A program made the translations under genes and the position numbers. A stretch of DNA of 64,000 nucleotides from an uncultured Myxococcaceae bacterium. GTDB taxonomy: Bacteria > Myxococcota_A > Polyangia > Polyangiales > Ga0077539. Location of the stretch: contig CAMFHP010000001.1 in the NCBI GenBank assembly GCA_945952225.1, positions 62,001 to 126,000 of the forward strand. Direction: 5' to 3'. Below the pieces are notes generated by a model. The model was given only the letters and a program-made list of their open reading frames with translations, ran no database searches and had not been told where the DNA came from. Below, piece after piece: positions 37,287 to 46,730 of the stretch (position 1 is its first letter; each line of letters starts with the position of its first letter).

Positions 37287-39275
37287 CTACTCGTCGCGGA
37301 GCGACGAGGCGCGCAGGGTCGAAACGTAGCGCTCCCACGCCGAAGCGTCATGGATCATGCGCGACAGCTCATCGAGCGACGCGGCCACGAGGGGGAGCGT
37401 GTCGGCCGAGGGGTTGCGCGCGCGGAGCGCATCGAGCTCGGTGCGTCGCGCGTCGAGGGCCACCTGCACGGCCGCGCGCGTGGCGAAGGGGCTCACGCCC
37501 AGCACGGCGAGGTGATCCTTGCGACGGGCGGCTTCGACCAGGGCCCGCAGTCGCGTGCGCTCGGGGCCCGCGGCGGCCGAGGCGCTGGTGCCGTCGTGCG
37601 AAGGTCCCTCGACGCGCAGGAGCTGCAACCAGTGGAGCGCCAGCATCGCGGGGAGCACCGTCTCGCCGTGCGTGCGGAGGATGCTCGCGAGGTTCACGTC
37701 GCGCGCCGCGAGGGCCGCTGCGCGCTCGGGCGCGGTGAGGGGCAGCGACGCGATGGCCGAGGGCTCCACGCGGAGCGTCACCACGGTGCCGTCGCCGCCG
37801 AGGGCGCCGTAGGCCACCACGGGCTCGATGCGCGCGCGGGCGCCCTGCACGAGCAGCGCGTCGGGGGCGCGGGTCTGCATCGGGATGCCCACGGAGTTTT
37901 CGAGCGCGCGGATCTCCCATTCCAGCCCTTCGAGGCAGAAGAGGTCGAAGAGGAGTTCCTGCGCGGCGCGGGCGAGCATCGAGGCCACGCCGTCGGGGGC
38001 CACGTACCCGCGCGCGGCGAGGAGCGCGGCGCCCCGCACGCCGAGATCGAGGGGCACCTCGGCGAAGCGCGCGGCCTCCTGCGGGAGGAACCCCAGACGC
38101 GCGAGGAGCGGGCCGATGTGGTCCTCGGCGCGCGACCCGCGGACGGCGAGCACGTGCCCCGCGTGGAGCGCGATGTGCCACTGAGCGCCCCGCGACTGCA
38201 CCGCGATCACGCCCGTGGCGCGCACCCGCGACGCCGCGCTCAACAGCAACGGAACGCCGTAGCGCGCGATGGATCCCGCGAGGAGGAGGTCTCCGTCGAC
38301 GGGCAGCGGCGACACGGCGGCGGCGGGCGTGGCGTTGCGCGCGATGCGTCGCGCGGGCACGCCGGGCGACGTGGTGGGCGGTGTGTTGTGAAAGCGCGTG
38401 CCCTCGGTGGCGGTCTCTTCCGCGAGCGATTCGAAGGGCGAGTCGAGCGGTTCGAGGAGCTCGGGGGGCACCAGGTCGTCGATCTCGTCGTTCGTGTCGG
38501 CGGGGAGCTCGAAGCCCGCGGCGTCTCCGCCCGCGTCGTGGATGGCGTTGCGGAGCACCGAGGTGAGGGGCGCCGCGAGCGACGGGGGCGCGAAGGCGTT
38601 GGGGGGCAGCGCGCCGGTGCGCAGCGCGGGCGAGGCGGCCTGGGCGAGCGGGCTCTCGGGCGCGAGGGGCGTCGAGGGCGACACCGCGGAGAGCGACACG
38701 GGCGGCACGAGCGAGGCCGTGTGCGCGCCCGTGGGAATCGACGGGAGCGTGGGCGAGCGCAGCGCCGACGCGACCTGCACGGGCACCGGGGTCGTGCGGC
38801 GAACTCCCAGCGGGAGCGTGCGCGACGGGGCCGAGGGTTCGAGCGAGGGGCGCGTGGGCGACGGGATGCTCGCGCGGCGCTGCGCGTGTTCGCTGTCGTG
38901 GAGCGCGCGGAGCCGCGAGGCGAGCTCGGGCGGAGACACGGGGCGCTGGGTGAAGAATCCCGGGCCGTGCTTCGCGAGAAAATCTCCCGCGGGCTGCGAC
39001 TGATCGGCGGGGCCCACGAGGGCGACGGGGAGCGTCGCGGCCGCGTTGCCGAGGCGGCGCACGCGCTGGAGGGCGTCGTACACGCCGGGGATCTCGACGT
39101 CGACCACGAGGGCGTTGATGCGCTCGCGCATCACGGTGCGTTCGAGGTTCTCGACCGGGGCGCTCACGACCACCCAGTGGTTCGACGCGAGGCCTCCCAG
39201 AATGGCCGAGTCGCCCGTGCGGAGCACGGCGATCGCGCGGAGCGAGGCGGCGCGCGGCGAGTCGCGAAGGGTCAC
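37287..39275 (-). CDS. Receiver-like / DUF4388 signalling protein
   Basis: This 662-residue protein starts at GTG. Residues about 10-125 look like a response-regulator receiver fold (INALVVDVEIPGVYDALQRV, LPVALVGPAD). A very long Pro/Ser/Thr/Ala-rich linker (130-325) follows. Then comes a DUF4388-like beta/alpha domain (about 330-480, SIARYGVPLLLSAASRVRATG, WHIALHAGHVLAVRG, LGPLLARLGF). The C-terminal 85 residues resemble a degenerate J-domain (DHLAVLGVSPFATRAAV) without HPD. Such modular proteins are typical of myxobacterial gliding and polarity systems. The phospho-acceptor Asp is plausible (VVDVE) but not certain. Confidence 0.7.
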   Translation of the reverse strand: MTLRDSPRAASLRAIAVLRTGDSAILGGLASNHWVVVSAPVENLERTVMRERINALVVDVEIPGVYDALQRVRRLGNAAATLPVALVGPADQSQPAGDFLAKHGPGFFTQRPVSPPELASRLRALHDSEHAQRRASIPSPTRPSLEPSAPSRTLPLGVRRTTPVPVQVASALRSPTLPSIPTGAHTASLVPPVSLSAVSPSTPLAPESPLAQAASPALRTGALPPNAFAPPSLAAPLTSVLRNAIHDAGGDAAGFELPADTNDEIDDLVPPELLEPLDSPFESLAEETATEGTRFHNTPPTTSPGVPARRIARNATPAAAVSPLPVDGDLLLAGSIARYGVPLLLSAASRVRATGVIAVQSRGAQWHIALHAGHVLAVRGSRAEDHIGPLLARLGFLPQEAARFAEVPLDLGVRGAALLAARGYVAPDGVASMLARAAQELLFDLFCLEGLEWEIRALENSVGIPMQTRAPDALLVQGARARIEPVVAYGALGGDGTVVTLRVEPSAIASLPLTAPERAAALAARDVNLASILRTHGETVLPAMLALHWLQLLRVEGPSHDGTSASAAAGPERTRLRALVEAARRKDHLAVLGVSPFATRAAVQVALDARRTELDALRARNPSADTLPLVAASLDELSRMIHDASAWERYVSTLRASSLRDE

Positions 39276-39499
39276 GCGTAGACTCCGCGGCGAAGGGGCT
39301 TCATGGCGGGTGCGGGCTCTGCGGGCATTGGGGTGAAACCGTCACGGCACGCGTGAGGGCGCACCGGACATCGGGAGACAGTACCGCAAGGGCGCGGGGC
39401 GTGTCTTCACCGCAACGCACGCGTCGCCACCGACGCGCGGTGCCACTTGCCGCTGGGAATTCTCCCCGGGTCGGCACTACCTTCGGGCTCCGTGACGCC

Positions 39500-40561
39500 A
39501 TGATCCAGGACGCGCTCCGCGCACTCATCGACGGCCGCGACCTCGACGAGTCCCAGGCCACCGATGCGATGGACGCCGTGCTCTCCGGCGCCGCCTCTCC
39601 CGCCCAGATCGCCTCGCTCGCGACGGGTCTTCGCATGAAGGGCGAGACCGTGACCGAGATCACCGCCGCCGCGCGCTGCCTGCGCCGCCGCTGCGAGTGG
39701 GTCGAGGCCCTGCCCGGCGTCGTGCTCGACACCTGCGGCACCGGCGGCGGCCCCATCCGCACGTTCAACGTGAGCACCGTGGCGGCCATCGTGGTGGCCG
39801 CGTGCGGGGTCTCCGTGGCCAAGCACGGCCTCCGCGCGGTGACCTCTCGCACGGGCAGCGCCGACGTGGCCGAGGCCCTCGGCGTGCGCATCGACGCCGA
39901 GCGCTCGGTGGTGCAGCAGTGCCTCCGCGAGGTGGGCATCGGGTTCCTCTACGCGCCGGCGTTTCACGTGGCCCTCGCGAACGCGAGCGTCGTGCGGCAG
40001 GAGCTCGGCTTCCGCACCATCTTCGACCTTCTCGGCCCGCTCGCGAACCCCGCGGGCGCGACGCATCAGCTCCTCGGGGTGCACTCGCCGCGGTACCTCC
40101 GTCCCATCGCCGAGGTGCTCGGACGACTGGGGGTTCGTCGCGCGTGGGTGCTCCACGGCGCGGGGGGCATCGATGAGGTCTCTCCCGCGGGCGACACGCA
40201 GGTGGTGAGCGTGCGCCAGGGCGTGCTCGTCGAGGCCACGGTCTCTCCGTCGGACTTCGGCCTGGAGCCCATCGCCGACGTGGCCGCGCTCAAGGGCGGC
40301 GACCCCAAGACCAACGCCGACATCGCCCGCGCCATTCTCGACGGCGAGCCTGGGGTGCGTCGCAACGCCGTGGTGCTCAACGCCGCCGCGGCCCTCGTCG
40401 TGGCCGAGGTCACCGCCGATCTCAAAGAGGCCGCGACCATCGCCGCGCGGGCCATCGATTCGGGCGCCGCGGCGCGCACGCTCCACCGCTGGGTCGAGAG
40501 CAGCAACCGTGAGCCCGACGACGACGCTGCGAACGACGCTACGCAGCTCGCGCAACCCTAG
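39500..40561 (+). CDS. trpD: Anthranilate phosphoribosyltransferase
   Basis: This 353-residue enzyme joins anthranilate and PRPP in tryptophan synthesis. It has DTCGTGGGPIRTFNVST (PRPP loop), VAKHGLRAVTSRTGSADVAEALG (anthranilate and metal sites) and the R-x-x-FHP-like A-P-A-F-H-V segment. The ATG at 39500 (MIQDALRALI) is preferred over an upstream frame of Arg-rich, non-homologous sequence. No other trp gene is in the window, so it is a solitary trp gene; the possibility that it serves a paralogous pathway cannot be excluded. Confidence 0.93.
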   Translation: MIQDALRALIDGRDLDESQATDAMDAVLSGAASPAQIASLATGLRMKGETVTEITAAARCLRRRCEWVEALPGVVLDTCGTGGGPIRTFNVSTVAAIVVAACGVSVAKHGLRAVTSRTGSADVAEALGVRIDAERSVVQQCLREVGIGFLYAPAFHVALANASVVRQELGFRTIFDLLGPLANPAGATHQLLGVHSPRYLRPIAEVLGRLGVRRAWVLHGAGGIDEVSPAGDTQVVSVRQGVLVEATVSPSDFGLEPIADVAALKGGDPKTNADIARAILDGEPGVRRNAVVLNAAAALVVAEVTADLKEAATIAARAIDSGAAARTLHRWVESSNREPDDDAANDATQLAQP

Positions 40562-40637
40562 ATACGCACAATCGCCCTTGAAAATAGGGCTGTCGGAGAT
40601 TTCGTCGCGCCGCGCGAACGTGCTACGTCACGGTCTT

Positions 40638-41384
40638 GTGACGAACCCGCCGTTCAAGCGTCGCCGCGACGCCCTGAAGGAGCTCGTCGCCGTCGCCCGC
40701 CACGGGTGGCTCATGCCGCGCACGAGCCAGACGCTCCGGGCCCATCGCCACGGCGAGCATCTCGTGATGTTCATCCACGGGTATTTCGGCACGGGCGGGG
40801 CCTTCCACCCGATGGCCGAGCACCTCGTGGCGCGCGGGCTCGTGCCGCGTCAGGCGCAGTACAACTACCCTCCGCTCGGCAGCGTGGCCGAGCACGCCGA
40901 GGAACTCTCGGAGCGCATCCAGCAGGCGCATCCCGACGGGGCCGTGTGCATCGTGGCGCACTCGCTCGGCGGGCTCATCGCGCGGTACTACGCCCAGGTG
41001 CTCGGCGGCCGCGTCGACGCGCTGGTCACCCTCGGCACGCCCCATCACGGAACGTCGGCCGCGAAGGGCTGGCCCATGCGCCTCGCCCGCGAGCTTGCGC
41101 CCGACTCGAAGCTCCTGCGCACCCTCGACGCGACGCGCGCGCAGCTCCGGCACACGAAGCTCACCTCGGTGGTGGCCCTGCACGACGCGCTCGTGAGCTG
41201 TGACAGCGCGGCCCTCGACGGCTCTCGCGTGGTGCACGTCGATGGCGTCGGTCACCATGGCGTGCTCTTCGATCCTCGCACCTGGGACGCGGTCGAAGAG
41301 GGCATCACCCTCCGCGCTACGGGCGAGCACGCCATCGCCGATCGCGGCGCGCCGCAGGGCGCGTGGGATCGCGTCGCGGGGTAG
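40638..41384 (+). CDS. Alpha/beta hydrolase, lipase-like
   Basis: This 248-residue (GTG start) hydrolase has a MFIHGYFGTGG oxyanion loop and the nucleophile elbow VAHSLGG, with a probable catalytic His near the end (VDGVGHHGVLF) and a TLGTPHHGTSAA segment typical of triacylglycerol lipases and lipase class EstA. No signal peptide is seen from this start. The longer frame begins inside trpD and is unlikely. It follows trpD by 76 bases and precedes a sirtuin gene. Confidence 0.78.
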   Translation: MTNPPFKRRRDALKELVAVARHGWLMPRTSQTLRAHRHGEHLVMFIHGYFGTGGAFHPMAEHLVARGLVPRQAQYNYPPLGSVAEHAEELSERIQQAHPDGAVCIVAHSLGGLIARYYAQVLGGRVDALVTLGTPHHGTSAAKGWPMRLARELAPDSKLLRTLDATRAQLRHTKLTSVVALHDALVSCDSAALDGSRVVHVDGVGHHGVLFDPRTWDAVEEGITLRATGEHAIADRGAPQGAWDRVAG

Positions 41385-41395
41385 AGTCCCGGGCC

Positions 41396-42217
41396 GTGTC
41401 CCACGGCTTCGAAGACCTCGTTCGACTGCTCCAACACCGTCGCCTCGTGGCGCTCACGGGCGCGGGGTGCAGCACCGACTCGGGCATCCCCGACTACCGC
41501 GGCCCCGACGGCGTGCAGCGCAAGCGTCCGCCCGTGCAGTACCAGGAGTTCGTGAAACATCCTGCGCGTCGTCAGCGCTACTGGGCGCGCTCGATGCTCG
41601 GCTGGCCGCGCTTTTCCGACACCCGCCCCAACGCCGCGCACCACGCCCTCGCGGTGCTCGAATCGCACGGCGCGCTCCGCGGGGTCATCACGCAGAACGT
41701 CGACCGACTCCACACCGCCGCGGGGAGCCGTCGGGTGGTCGAACTCCACGGCGCCCTCGTGCGTGTGCGCTGCCTCGCGTGCGGCGCCCTCGAATCGCGC
41801 GATGCGCTTCAAACAAGGCTCCGCGCGCTGAACCCCGATTTCGCGCCGAGCTTCGCGGTCGCGCCCGACGGCGACGCCGAGGTCGACGACGGTCGCATCG
41901 AGCGCTTCGTGGTGGCCGACTGCGTGCGCTGCGAGGGCGTGCTCAAACCCGACGTGGTGTTCTTCGGCGAGAACGTTCCGAAGCCCGTGCTCGACGACGC
42001 GTGGGCGCTCTTCGACGAGGCCGAGGCGCTGCTCGTGGTGGGCTCGTCGCTCGCGGTGTTCTCGGGCTATCGCTTCGTGAAGCGCGCGCGGGAGCGCGGC
42101 GTGCCCGTGGCCATCGTGACCCGCGGCGTGACCCGCGGTGACGGCGACGCGACGGTGAAGCTCGACGGAGACATCGCCTCGACGCTCACGGCCCTCGCGC
42201 ATCGGCTCACGCGCTGA
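41396..42217 (+). CDS. SIR2-family NAD-dependent deacylase
   Basis: This 273-residue (GTG start) sirtuin has the NAD-binding and catalytic motifs [26 protein letters not shown] (Asn/Asp and the catalytic His region HGALVRV) and [14 protein letters not shown], plus a zinc site with CLAC and CVRC. Between the Cys pairs is a longer acidic loop (residues about 160-180). It should remove acyl groups from protein lysines using NAD. It is 11 bases from the hydrolase gene. Class assignment within the sirtuins was not attempted. Confidence 0.9.
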   Translation: MSHGFEDLVRLLQHRRLVALTGAGCSTDSGIPDYRGPDGVQRKRPPVQYQEFVKHPARRQRYWARSMLGWPRFSDTRPNAAHHALAVLESHGALRGVITQNVDRLHTAAGSRRVVELHGALVRVRCLACGALESRDALQTRLRALNPDFAPSFAVAPDGDAEVDDGRIERFVVADCVRCEGVLKPDVVFFGENVPKPVLDDAWALFDEAEALLVVGSSLAVFSGYRFVKRARERGVPVAIVTRGVTRGDGDATVKLDGDIASTLTALAHRLTR

Positions 42218-42239
42218 ACCGCACGGCGCACGTCACCGA

Positions 42240-43409
42240 TCAACGGAGCTGCACGGGCGCCGCGAGGTGGGCCCAGGTCTCGTACTGCGCGGGGCACTCG
42301 CCCTGTTCGAGCGGCGGGAGCCTGCGCGTGGTGTGCTCGCAGGCCATCGAGGGCTCCTGACGAAAGCGCGCGCAGCGCAGGGGCGCGAGGGCCTCGTCGG
42401 GAGACATTCCCCAGAGCCGTCGGCAGATCACGCCGAGACCCGCGGGGTCGTTGGCGCCGCGCGGCGGAACGGGCTCGGCGTCGGGGCCGGGACACACCGC
42501 GCGGAGGTGTCGCGCGGCCACGGCGTCGGTGGTCGAGAAGCCGCCACCGGGGAGCGCGTGGGCGAGCAGCGTGAGGGGCTCGTGGATCACGCTGCGTCCG
42601 CACTCGGTGCCCTCGGTCCAGGTGTAGGGCGATGGGACGAAGAGGTCGACGCGGCCGTCGTCGTCGACGTCGTCGGCGCCCACGAGGTTCATGGCGCGCG
42701 TGGGTTCGAACACCCGCACGGCACCGCCCGCGGCCGTGTACACCTCCACGCTCTGCTGCGCGCGGCCCGTGCCCCGGTCTTCGCTCTGCGCCACCACCGC
42801 CGCCTCGGGGATGCGGTCGTTGTCGAGGTCGCTCGCGGTGAGGGTGAGCGTCGTGCGGGTCTGCACCTCGTCGCCGCCGCTCACGACCCGCGCGGTGCGC
42901 TCCACGCGGCCCGCGTCGTCGGTCTCGACCGCGCCGTCACGGGTGCGAAAGAACGCGAGGCGCCAGCGCAACTCCACGGCGCAGAGCTCGTCGCGGTCGC
43001 CGTCGACGCGCAGGTCGGTGATCTCCGTGGCCCACGTTCCACCGGGGGCGGTGACGCACTGGTCCCAGGCTTCGCGGAGCGCGGTGAGTCCCGCACCCGC
43101 GCAGGGGCCGTGTGAGGCCGCGCGTTCGAGCATCGCGGCGTTGTGCTGGTGCAGCGAGGCGCAGCGCTCGGCGCCTTCGAGGGCGACGGTGAGACGCGAC
43201 GTCGTGGACGCCGACGGAGACCCCGCGGACGCAGGCGGCGCAGGGGTGTAGAAGCTCGTGGGGGCGGTGCTGCGTGAGGGCGTCGGAGTCGTGGCGGCCG
43301 CGGTGCTGGCCGCGCGCGGGCGACGACGGGCGGTGCGCGTGCGCGGGGGCGGCGACGCAGCGCAGGCCGCGAGGAACGCCACCGCGGCGAGGAACAGAGG
43401 GCGAAGCAT
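42240..43409 (-). CDS. Putative lipoprotein with FG-GAP-like segment
   Basis: This 389-residue protein starts at the ATG at 43409 with signal FLAAVAFLAACAAS. A Thr/Ser/Pro/Ala-rich linker follows. The C-terminal 250 residues include NLVGADDVDDDGRVDLFVPS and DLDNDRIPEAAVVAQ, which resemble the D-x-D-x-D-G calcium loops of FG-GAP/VCBS repeats. Cys residues are frequent. It likely sits on the envelope; function is unknown. Confidence 0.65.
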   Translation of the reverse strand: MLRPLFLAAVAFLAACAASPPPRTRTARRRPRAASTAAATTPTPSRSTAPTSFYTPAPPASAGSPSASTTSRLTVALEGAERCASLHQHNAAMLERAASHGPCAGAGLTALREAWDQCVTAPGGTWATEITDLRVDGDRDELCAVELRWRLAFFRTRDGAVETDDAGRVERTARVVSGGDEVQTRTTLTLTASDLDNDRIPEAAVVAQSEDRGTGRAQQSVEVYTAAGGAVRVFEPTRAMNLVGADDVDDDGRVDLFVPSPYTWTEGTECGRSVIHEPLTLLAHALPGGGFSTTDAVAARHLRAVCPGPDAEPVPPRGANDPAGLGVICRRLWGMSPDEALAPLRCARFRQEPSMACEHTTRRLPPLEQGECPAQYETWAHLAAPVQLR

Positions 43410-43734
43410 CGCGCGAGTGTGCGTCGGAGCGCGGCCCGAACACGACTCCTGCGCAACGGAATCTCGGTCCACGCGCTCCGCGTCAGGGGGCTGTCCGATG
43501 GATCGGATGTCGGTCAATGGGGAAATCCTATGGGGACCATCGGTCCTTTCTGTGGGGGAGATGCCGCAGGGGTGGCTCATCGTAGGCCCGCGTTGTTCTG
43601 TGACTTCGGGGCCGACGGAGCGTGTGCGCGCGCACCGGGGACGGCCCCGTCGTGACCTCTTCAGCTCCGCGTAGACCCCTCCATGGGGGCGTCTGCGATG
43701 GGGCTTCACGGCCTGACGGAGGAAAAGCTCCACG
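43410..43734. other. Divergent intergenic region upstream of the di-heme lipoprotein gene
   Basis: This 325-base region between the divergent lipoprotein genes contains no supported gene. It has a small inverted repeat GGACC-ATC-GGTCC near 43536-43548 and ends in a good ribosome site for the plus-strand gene (GGAGGAAAAG). No promoter pair is clear in either direction. Confidence 0.4.
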
Positions 43735-46566
43735 ATGCGATCGAACCTCACCTTCTCCCTGCTTCTCGCGGGCGCCGTCGGCATCGGCTGCTCCAGCGAC
43801 CCGACGCCCACCCCGGCCGACGCGGCGACCGACACGCCCGTGAGCGACATCACCGACGCGCCCGTCGACAACGCGCCCGTCGATGTGCCCGCGGACAATC
43901 CTCCCGCCGACGTGCCCGTCGACAACGCGCCGCCCCCCGATGCGGCCGTCGATGTGGCCCTCGATGTGAGCCCCGATGTGACGCCCGATGTGGCGCCCGA
44001 TGTGAGCCCCGATGTGGCGCCCGATGCGCCGCCGCCGGCGCCGCGCACGACGCTGACCAACGGCTCGGCCATCGCGATTTCGAGCGACGACTCGGTGATC
44101 GTGGCGGTGAACCGCACGGCGAACAGCATCGCGGTGTTCTCGGTCTCTGCGGCCTCGGGCACGCCCACGCTCACGCGCACGGCGCTCCTCGCGGTGGCCG
44201 ACGCGGAGCCCTGGCAGGTGGTGCTCTCCAACGACAACAGCACGGCCTACGTGGCCCTGCGCCGCAGCCAGCAGGTGGTGCGGGTCACCAACCTCCGCGG
44301 AACGCCCACCCTCGACACGATGCGCGTGCGCGTCGGCTCCGAGCCCACGGGCCTCGCCATCTCGCCCACGGGCCGCAAGCTCTACGTCTCGAACTGGGCC
44401 GAGGGAACGGTCAGCGAGATCGACACCACGGCGTGGTCCGTCGCGCGCACCGTGGATCTCAACGCCGCCCTCGCGTCGAGCGGGCTGCTGGGCACGGCCG
44501 CGGCGCGTCCGGGCCTCGCGCACCCGCGCTCGCTCGTGGTGACCAACAACGGCGACAGCAACGACGCCGACGAGACCGTGTACGTCACCGAGTTCTTCTC
44601 GCAGGCGCGCACCACGGGTGTGCCCACCGACGACAGCGCGTTCGACGTGGGCCGTCAGGGCGTGGTGTACCGCTTCAACGCGGGCACCGGCGCCGTGGGA
44701 TCGCTCATCACCCTCGGACCCACCGCCGACACGGGCTTCCGCGACACCGTGGGCAGCACGAGCGCGACGACGGGCAACGTGACCGGGTGCTTCCCCAACC
44801 AGCTCACGGGCGTGGCCCTCAACAGCGGGCGGCTCTACGTCACGGGCATGTGCGAGTCGCCGCGCGGACCCACCGGGCCCGTGGCCGCGGCGATGGGCGG
44901 GTCGAACAACAACTTCAAGACCCAGATCCACCCGACGCTCTACGTGGTGAACACCGCGACGAACGCCGAGGCCGAGTCCGAGCGCGTGACCCTCACCCGC
45001 GCGTGGCAGAACCTCTACGACACCGCGAGCACGCCCGACGACCCGACGCGTCGCATGCCGCTGCTGCCGAGCGACATCCTCTTCGTGCCCACGAGCCGCA
45101 TCGCGTACATCACGGCCTACGGCGCCGACGCGACCTTCCGGCTGCTCTTCCGCGACGACGGCACGGTGCAGGAGGTGGGCTCGACGATGGCCCCGTTCAT
45201 CAACCTCGCGCCGACGGGCACGGTGCCCGCGGGACGGCTCCCCGTGGGCCTCGCGGTGAACAGCGCGCGGTCGCACCTCTTCGTGGTCAACAGCAACACG
45301 CGCAACGTCTCGACGGTGCAGCTCTCGACGCAGAGCGCAGTGGCCGCCGTAGCCTCGGCCGATGCGCCCGCTGCGGGGGCCGAGACCGCGCGCAACAACG
45401 GTCAGCGCTTCTTCGTCACGGGCCTCGGACGCTGGTCGCTCCGTGGTCAGGCGTGGAACTCGTGTGAGAGCTGCCACCCCGACGGGCTCACCGACAACGT
45501 GACCTGGTTCTTCGCGCGCGGTCCGCGCCAGACGACCTCGCTCGACGGCAGCTTCGACCCCGCGGGCAACCAGCGCTTCTTCAACTGGACCGCCATCTTC
45601 GACGAGACCCACGACTTCGAGAACAACACCCGCGGCAACTCGGGTGGCGTGGGCGCCGTGGTGCACCGTCCCAACGACGGCGCGACCCCGCCCGTGGTGG
45701 GCGCGTCGGATCGCATCATCTTCGACGGCACCACGCCCACCGCGCCGCAGGTGGCCACGGCGACGCCGCAGTCGGGGCTCACGGGCTCCGTGCGCTCGCT
45801 CATGCCCGATGGCACCAACGCCACGCGCTCCGTGCTCAACGACTGGAACGAGGTTGACGAGTACGTGAAGGCCATCCGTCCGCCGCGGGGCCTCACCTCG
45901 CTCAACGCCGCCGATGTCACCGCCGGCCGCATGATCTTCGTGAACAACAACTGCGCGGGCTGCCACGGCGGCACCGGCTGGACGATCTCGCGTCGCTTCT
46001 ACGCCCCCAACGAGGCGCGCAACGCGGCGATGGGCACGCTCCGCACGACGATGTTCATCGCGCCCACGGCCTTTCCCGCGGCGCTCAACCCCCCGTCGGC
46101 GGGCGCCGGTCGCACGGCCACGCTGCGCTTCAGCGACCTCACCACGGCCGCTGCCAACGACCAGATCAACTGCGTGCTCCGTGCGGTGGGAACCTTCCCC
46201 GCCACGCTCGACGCCGCGCAGAACGGCGTGACCCCCACGGGCGTTCGCGTGCGTGAGGCCCGCGCCGACATGACCACCGCCGCGCAGGGCGCCACGGGCT
46301 TCAACCCCCCGTCGCTCGTCGGCATGACCACGGGCGCGCCGTACTTCCACGCGGGCAACGCGCGCACGCTCGAAGAACTCTTCGGCGCCGCGTTCGAGAC
46401 CCACGCGCGCTCGCTCTCGACGAACTTCCTCGTGAGCGGTGATCGCGCCACCGAGGTGCGTCAGCTCGTGGCCTTCCTCCTCTCGATCGACGACGACACC
46501 ATGCCCGTCGCCGTGCCCACCACGCTCGGGTACAACCCCGACCTCTGCCCCACCTCGCTCCCCTGA
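43735..46566 (+). CDS. Secreted di-heme c-type cytochrome with YVTN-type propeller, lipoprotein
   Basis: This 943-residue protein has a signal ending in AVGIGCSSD and an Asp/Pro/Val/Ala repeat linker (about residues 22-105, VDNAPVDVP and SPDVTPDVAPDV units). A YVTN-like beta-propeller follows (LAISPTGRKLYVSNWAEGTV, VTEFFSQARTTGVPT), then a cytochrome part with CXXCH motifs at Cys577 (CESCH) and Cys740 (CAGCH) and likely axial Met/His further on. Electron transfer or peroxidase-type activity in the periplasm is plausible, but the peroxidase calcium site was not identified. The gene at 62254 encodes a paralogous N-terminal two thirds. Confidence 0.85.
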   Translation: MRSNLTFSLLLAGAVGIGCSSDPTPTPADAATDTPVSDITDAPVDNAPVDVPADNPPADVPVDNAPPPDAAVDVALDVSPDVTPDVAPDVSPDVAPDAPPPAPRTTLTNGSAIAISSDDSVIVAVNRTANSIAVFSVSAASGTPTLTRTALLAVADAEPWQVVLSNDNSTAYVALRRSQQVVRVTNLRGTPTLDTMRVRVGSEPTGLAISPTGRKLYVSNWAEGTVSEIDTTAWSVARTVDLNAALASSGLLGTAAARPGLAHPRSLVVTNNGDSNDADETVYVTEFFSQARTTGVPTDDSAFDVGRQGVVYRFNAGTGAVGSLITLGPTADTGFRDTVGSTSATTGNVTGCFPNQLTGVALNSGRLYVTGMCESPRGPTGPVAAAMGGSNNNFKTQIHPTLYVVNTATNAEAESERVTLTRAWQNLYDTASTPDDPTRRMPLLPSDILFVPTSRIAYITAYGADATFRLLFRDDGTVQEVGSTMAPFINLAPTGTVPAGRLPVGLAVNSARSHLFVVNSNTRNVSTVQLSTQSAVAAVASADAPAAGAETARNNGQRFFVTGLGRWSLRGQAWNSCESCHPDGLTDNVTWFFARGPRQTTSLDGSFDPAGNQRFFNWTAIFDETHDFENNTRGNSGGVGAVVHRPNDGATPPVVGASDRIIFDGTTPTAPQVATATPQSGLTGSVRSLMPDGTNATRSVLNDWNEVDEYVKAIRPPRGLTSLNAADVTAGRMIFVNNNCAGCHGGTGWTISRRFYAPNEARNAAMGTLRTTMFIAPTAFPAALNPPSAGAGRTATLRFSDLTTAAANDQINCVLRAVGTFPATLDAAQNGVTPTGVRVREARADMTTAAQGATGFNPPSLVGMTTGAPYFHAGNARTLEELFGAAFETHARSLSTNFLVSGDRATEVRQLVAFLLSIDDDTMPVAVPTTLGYNPDLCPTSLP

Positions 46567-46660
46567 GCGCCTCGACGCGCTGAACGCGTCCGCGTGACGG
46601 CCCTCCGGTTGCGCCCGCTGCGCGCCGCGAGGGCCGTTGCCGTTTCGCCCATCACCGCCG

Positions 46661-46680
46661 CTCAAGTTTCTTTTGCGCCG
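46661..46680 (+). repeat. Shared 20-base upstream motif, copy 1
   Basis: CTCAAGTTTCTTTTGCGCCG lies 50 bases before the rhomboid gene and matches 19 of 20 bases of the copy at 47341-47360. It is AT-rich against a GC-rich background, suggesting a promoter element, a regulator site or the end-signal of the preceding genes. Confidence 0.5.
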
Positions 46681-46730
46681 CTCGCGCGCCCTTCGCGCAG
46701 CGCGTCTCTTCGCGCGACGCCCTGCACCCG

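Noticed and set aside
36003-39281. Plus-strand frame of 1092 residues opposite the cNMP-fold and DUF4388 genes
   Set aside because: It is a low-complexity Arg/His/Glu product without motifs. The minus-strand genes have clear domains and host-like codon positions.
40562-40637. Terminator between trpD and the hydrolase gene (GCCCT with AGGGC)
   Set aside because: The stem is only five pairs, there is no T-run, and similar short repeats are frequent by chance in this GC-rich DNA.
41396-42217. SIR2 protein as part of an anti-phage system
   Set aside because: It is a zinc-containing deacylase-type sirtuin next to a lipase-like gene, and lacks the partner genes of SIR2 defence systems such as pAgo, HerA or DSR-type fusions.
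43528-46665. Minus-strand frame of 1045 residues opposite the cytochrome gene
   Set aside because: It is the antisense of a gene with signal peptide, propeller and CXXCH motifs, and its own product is Arg/His/Gly-rich.
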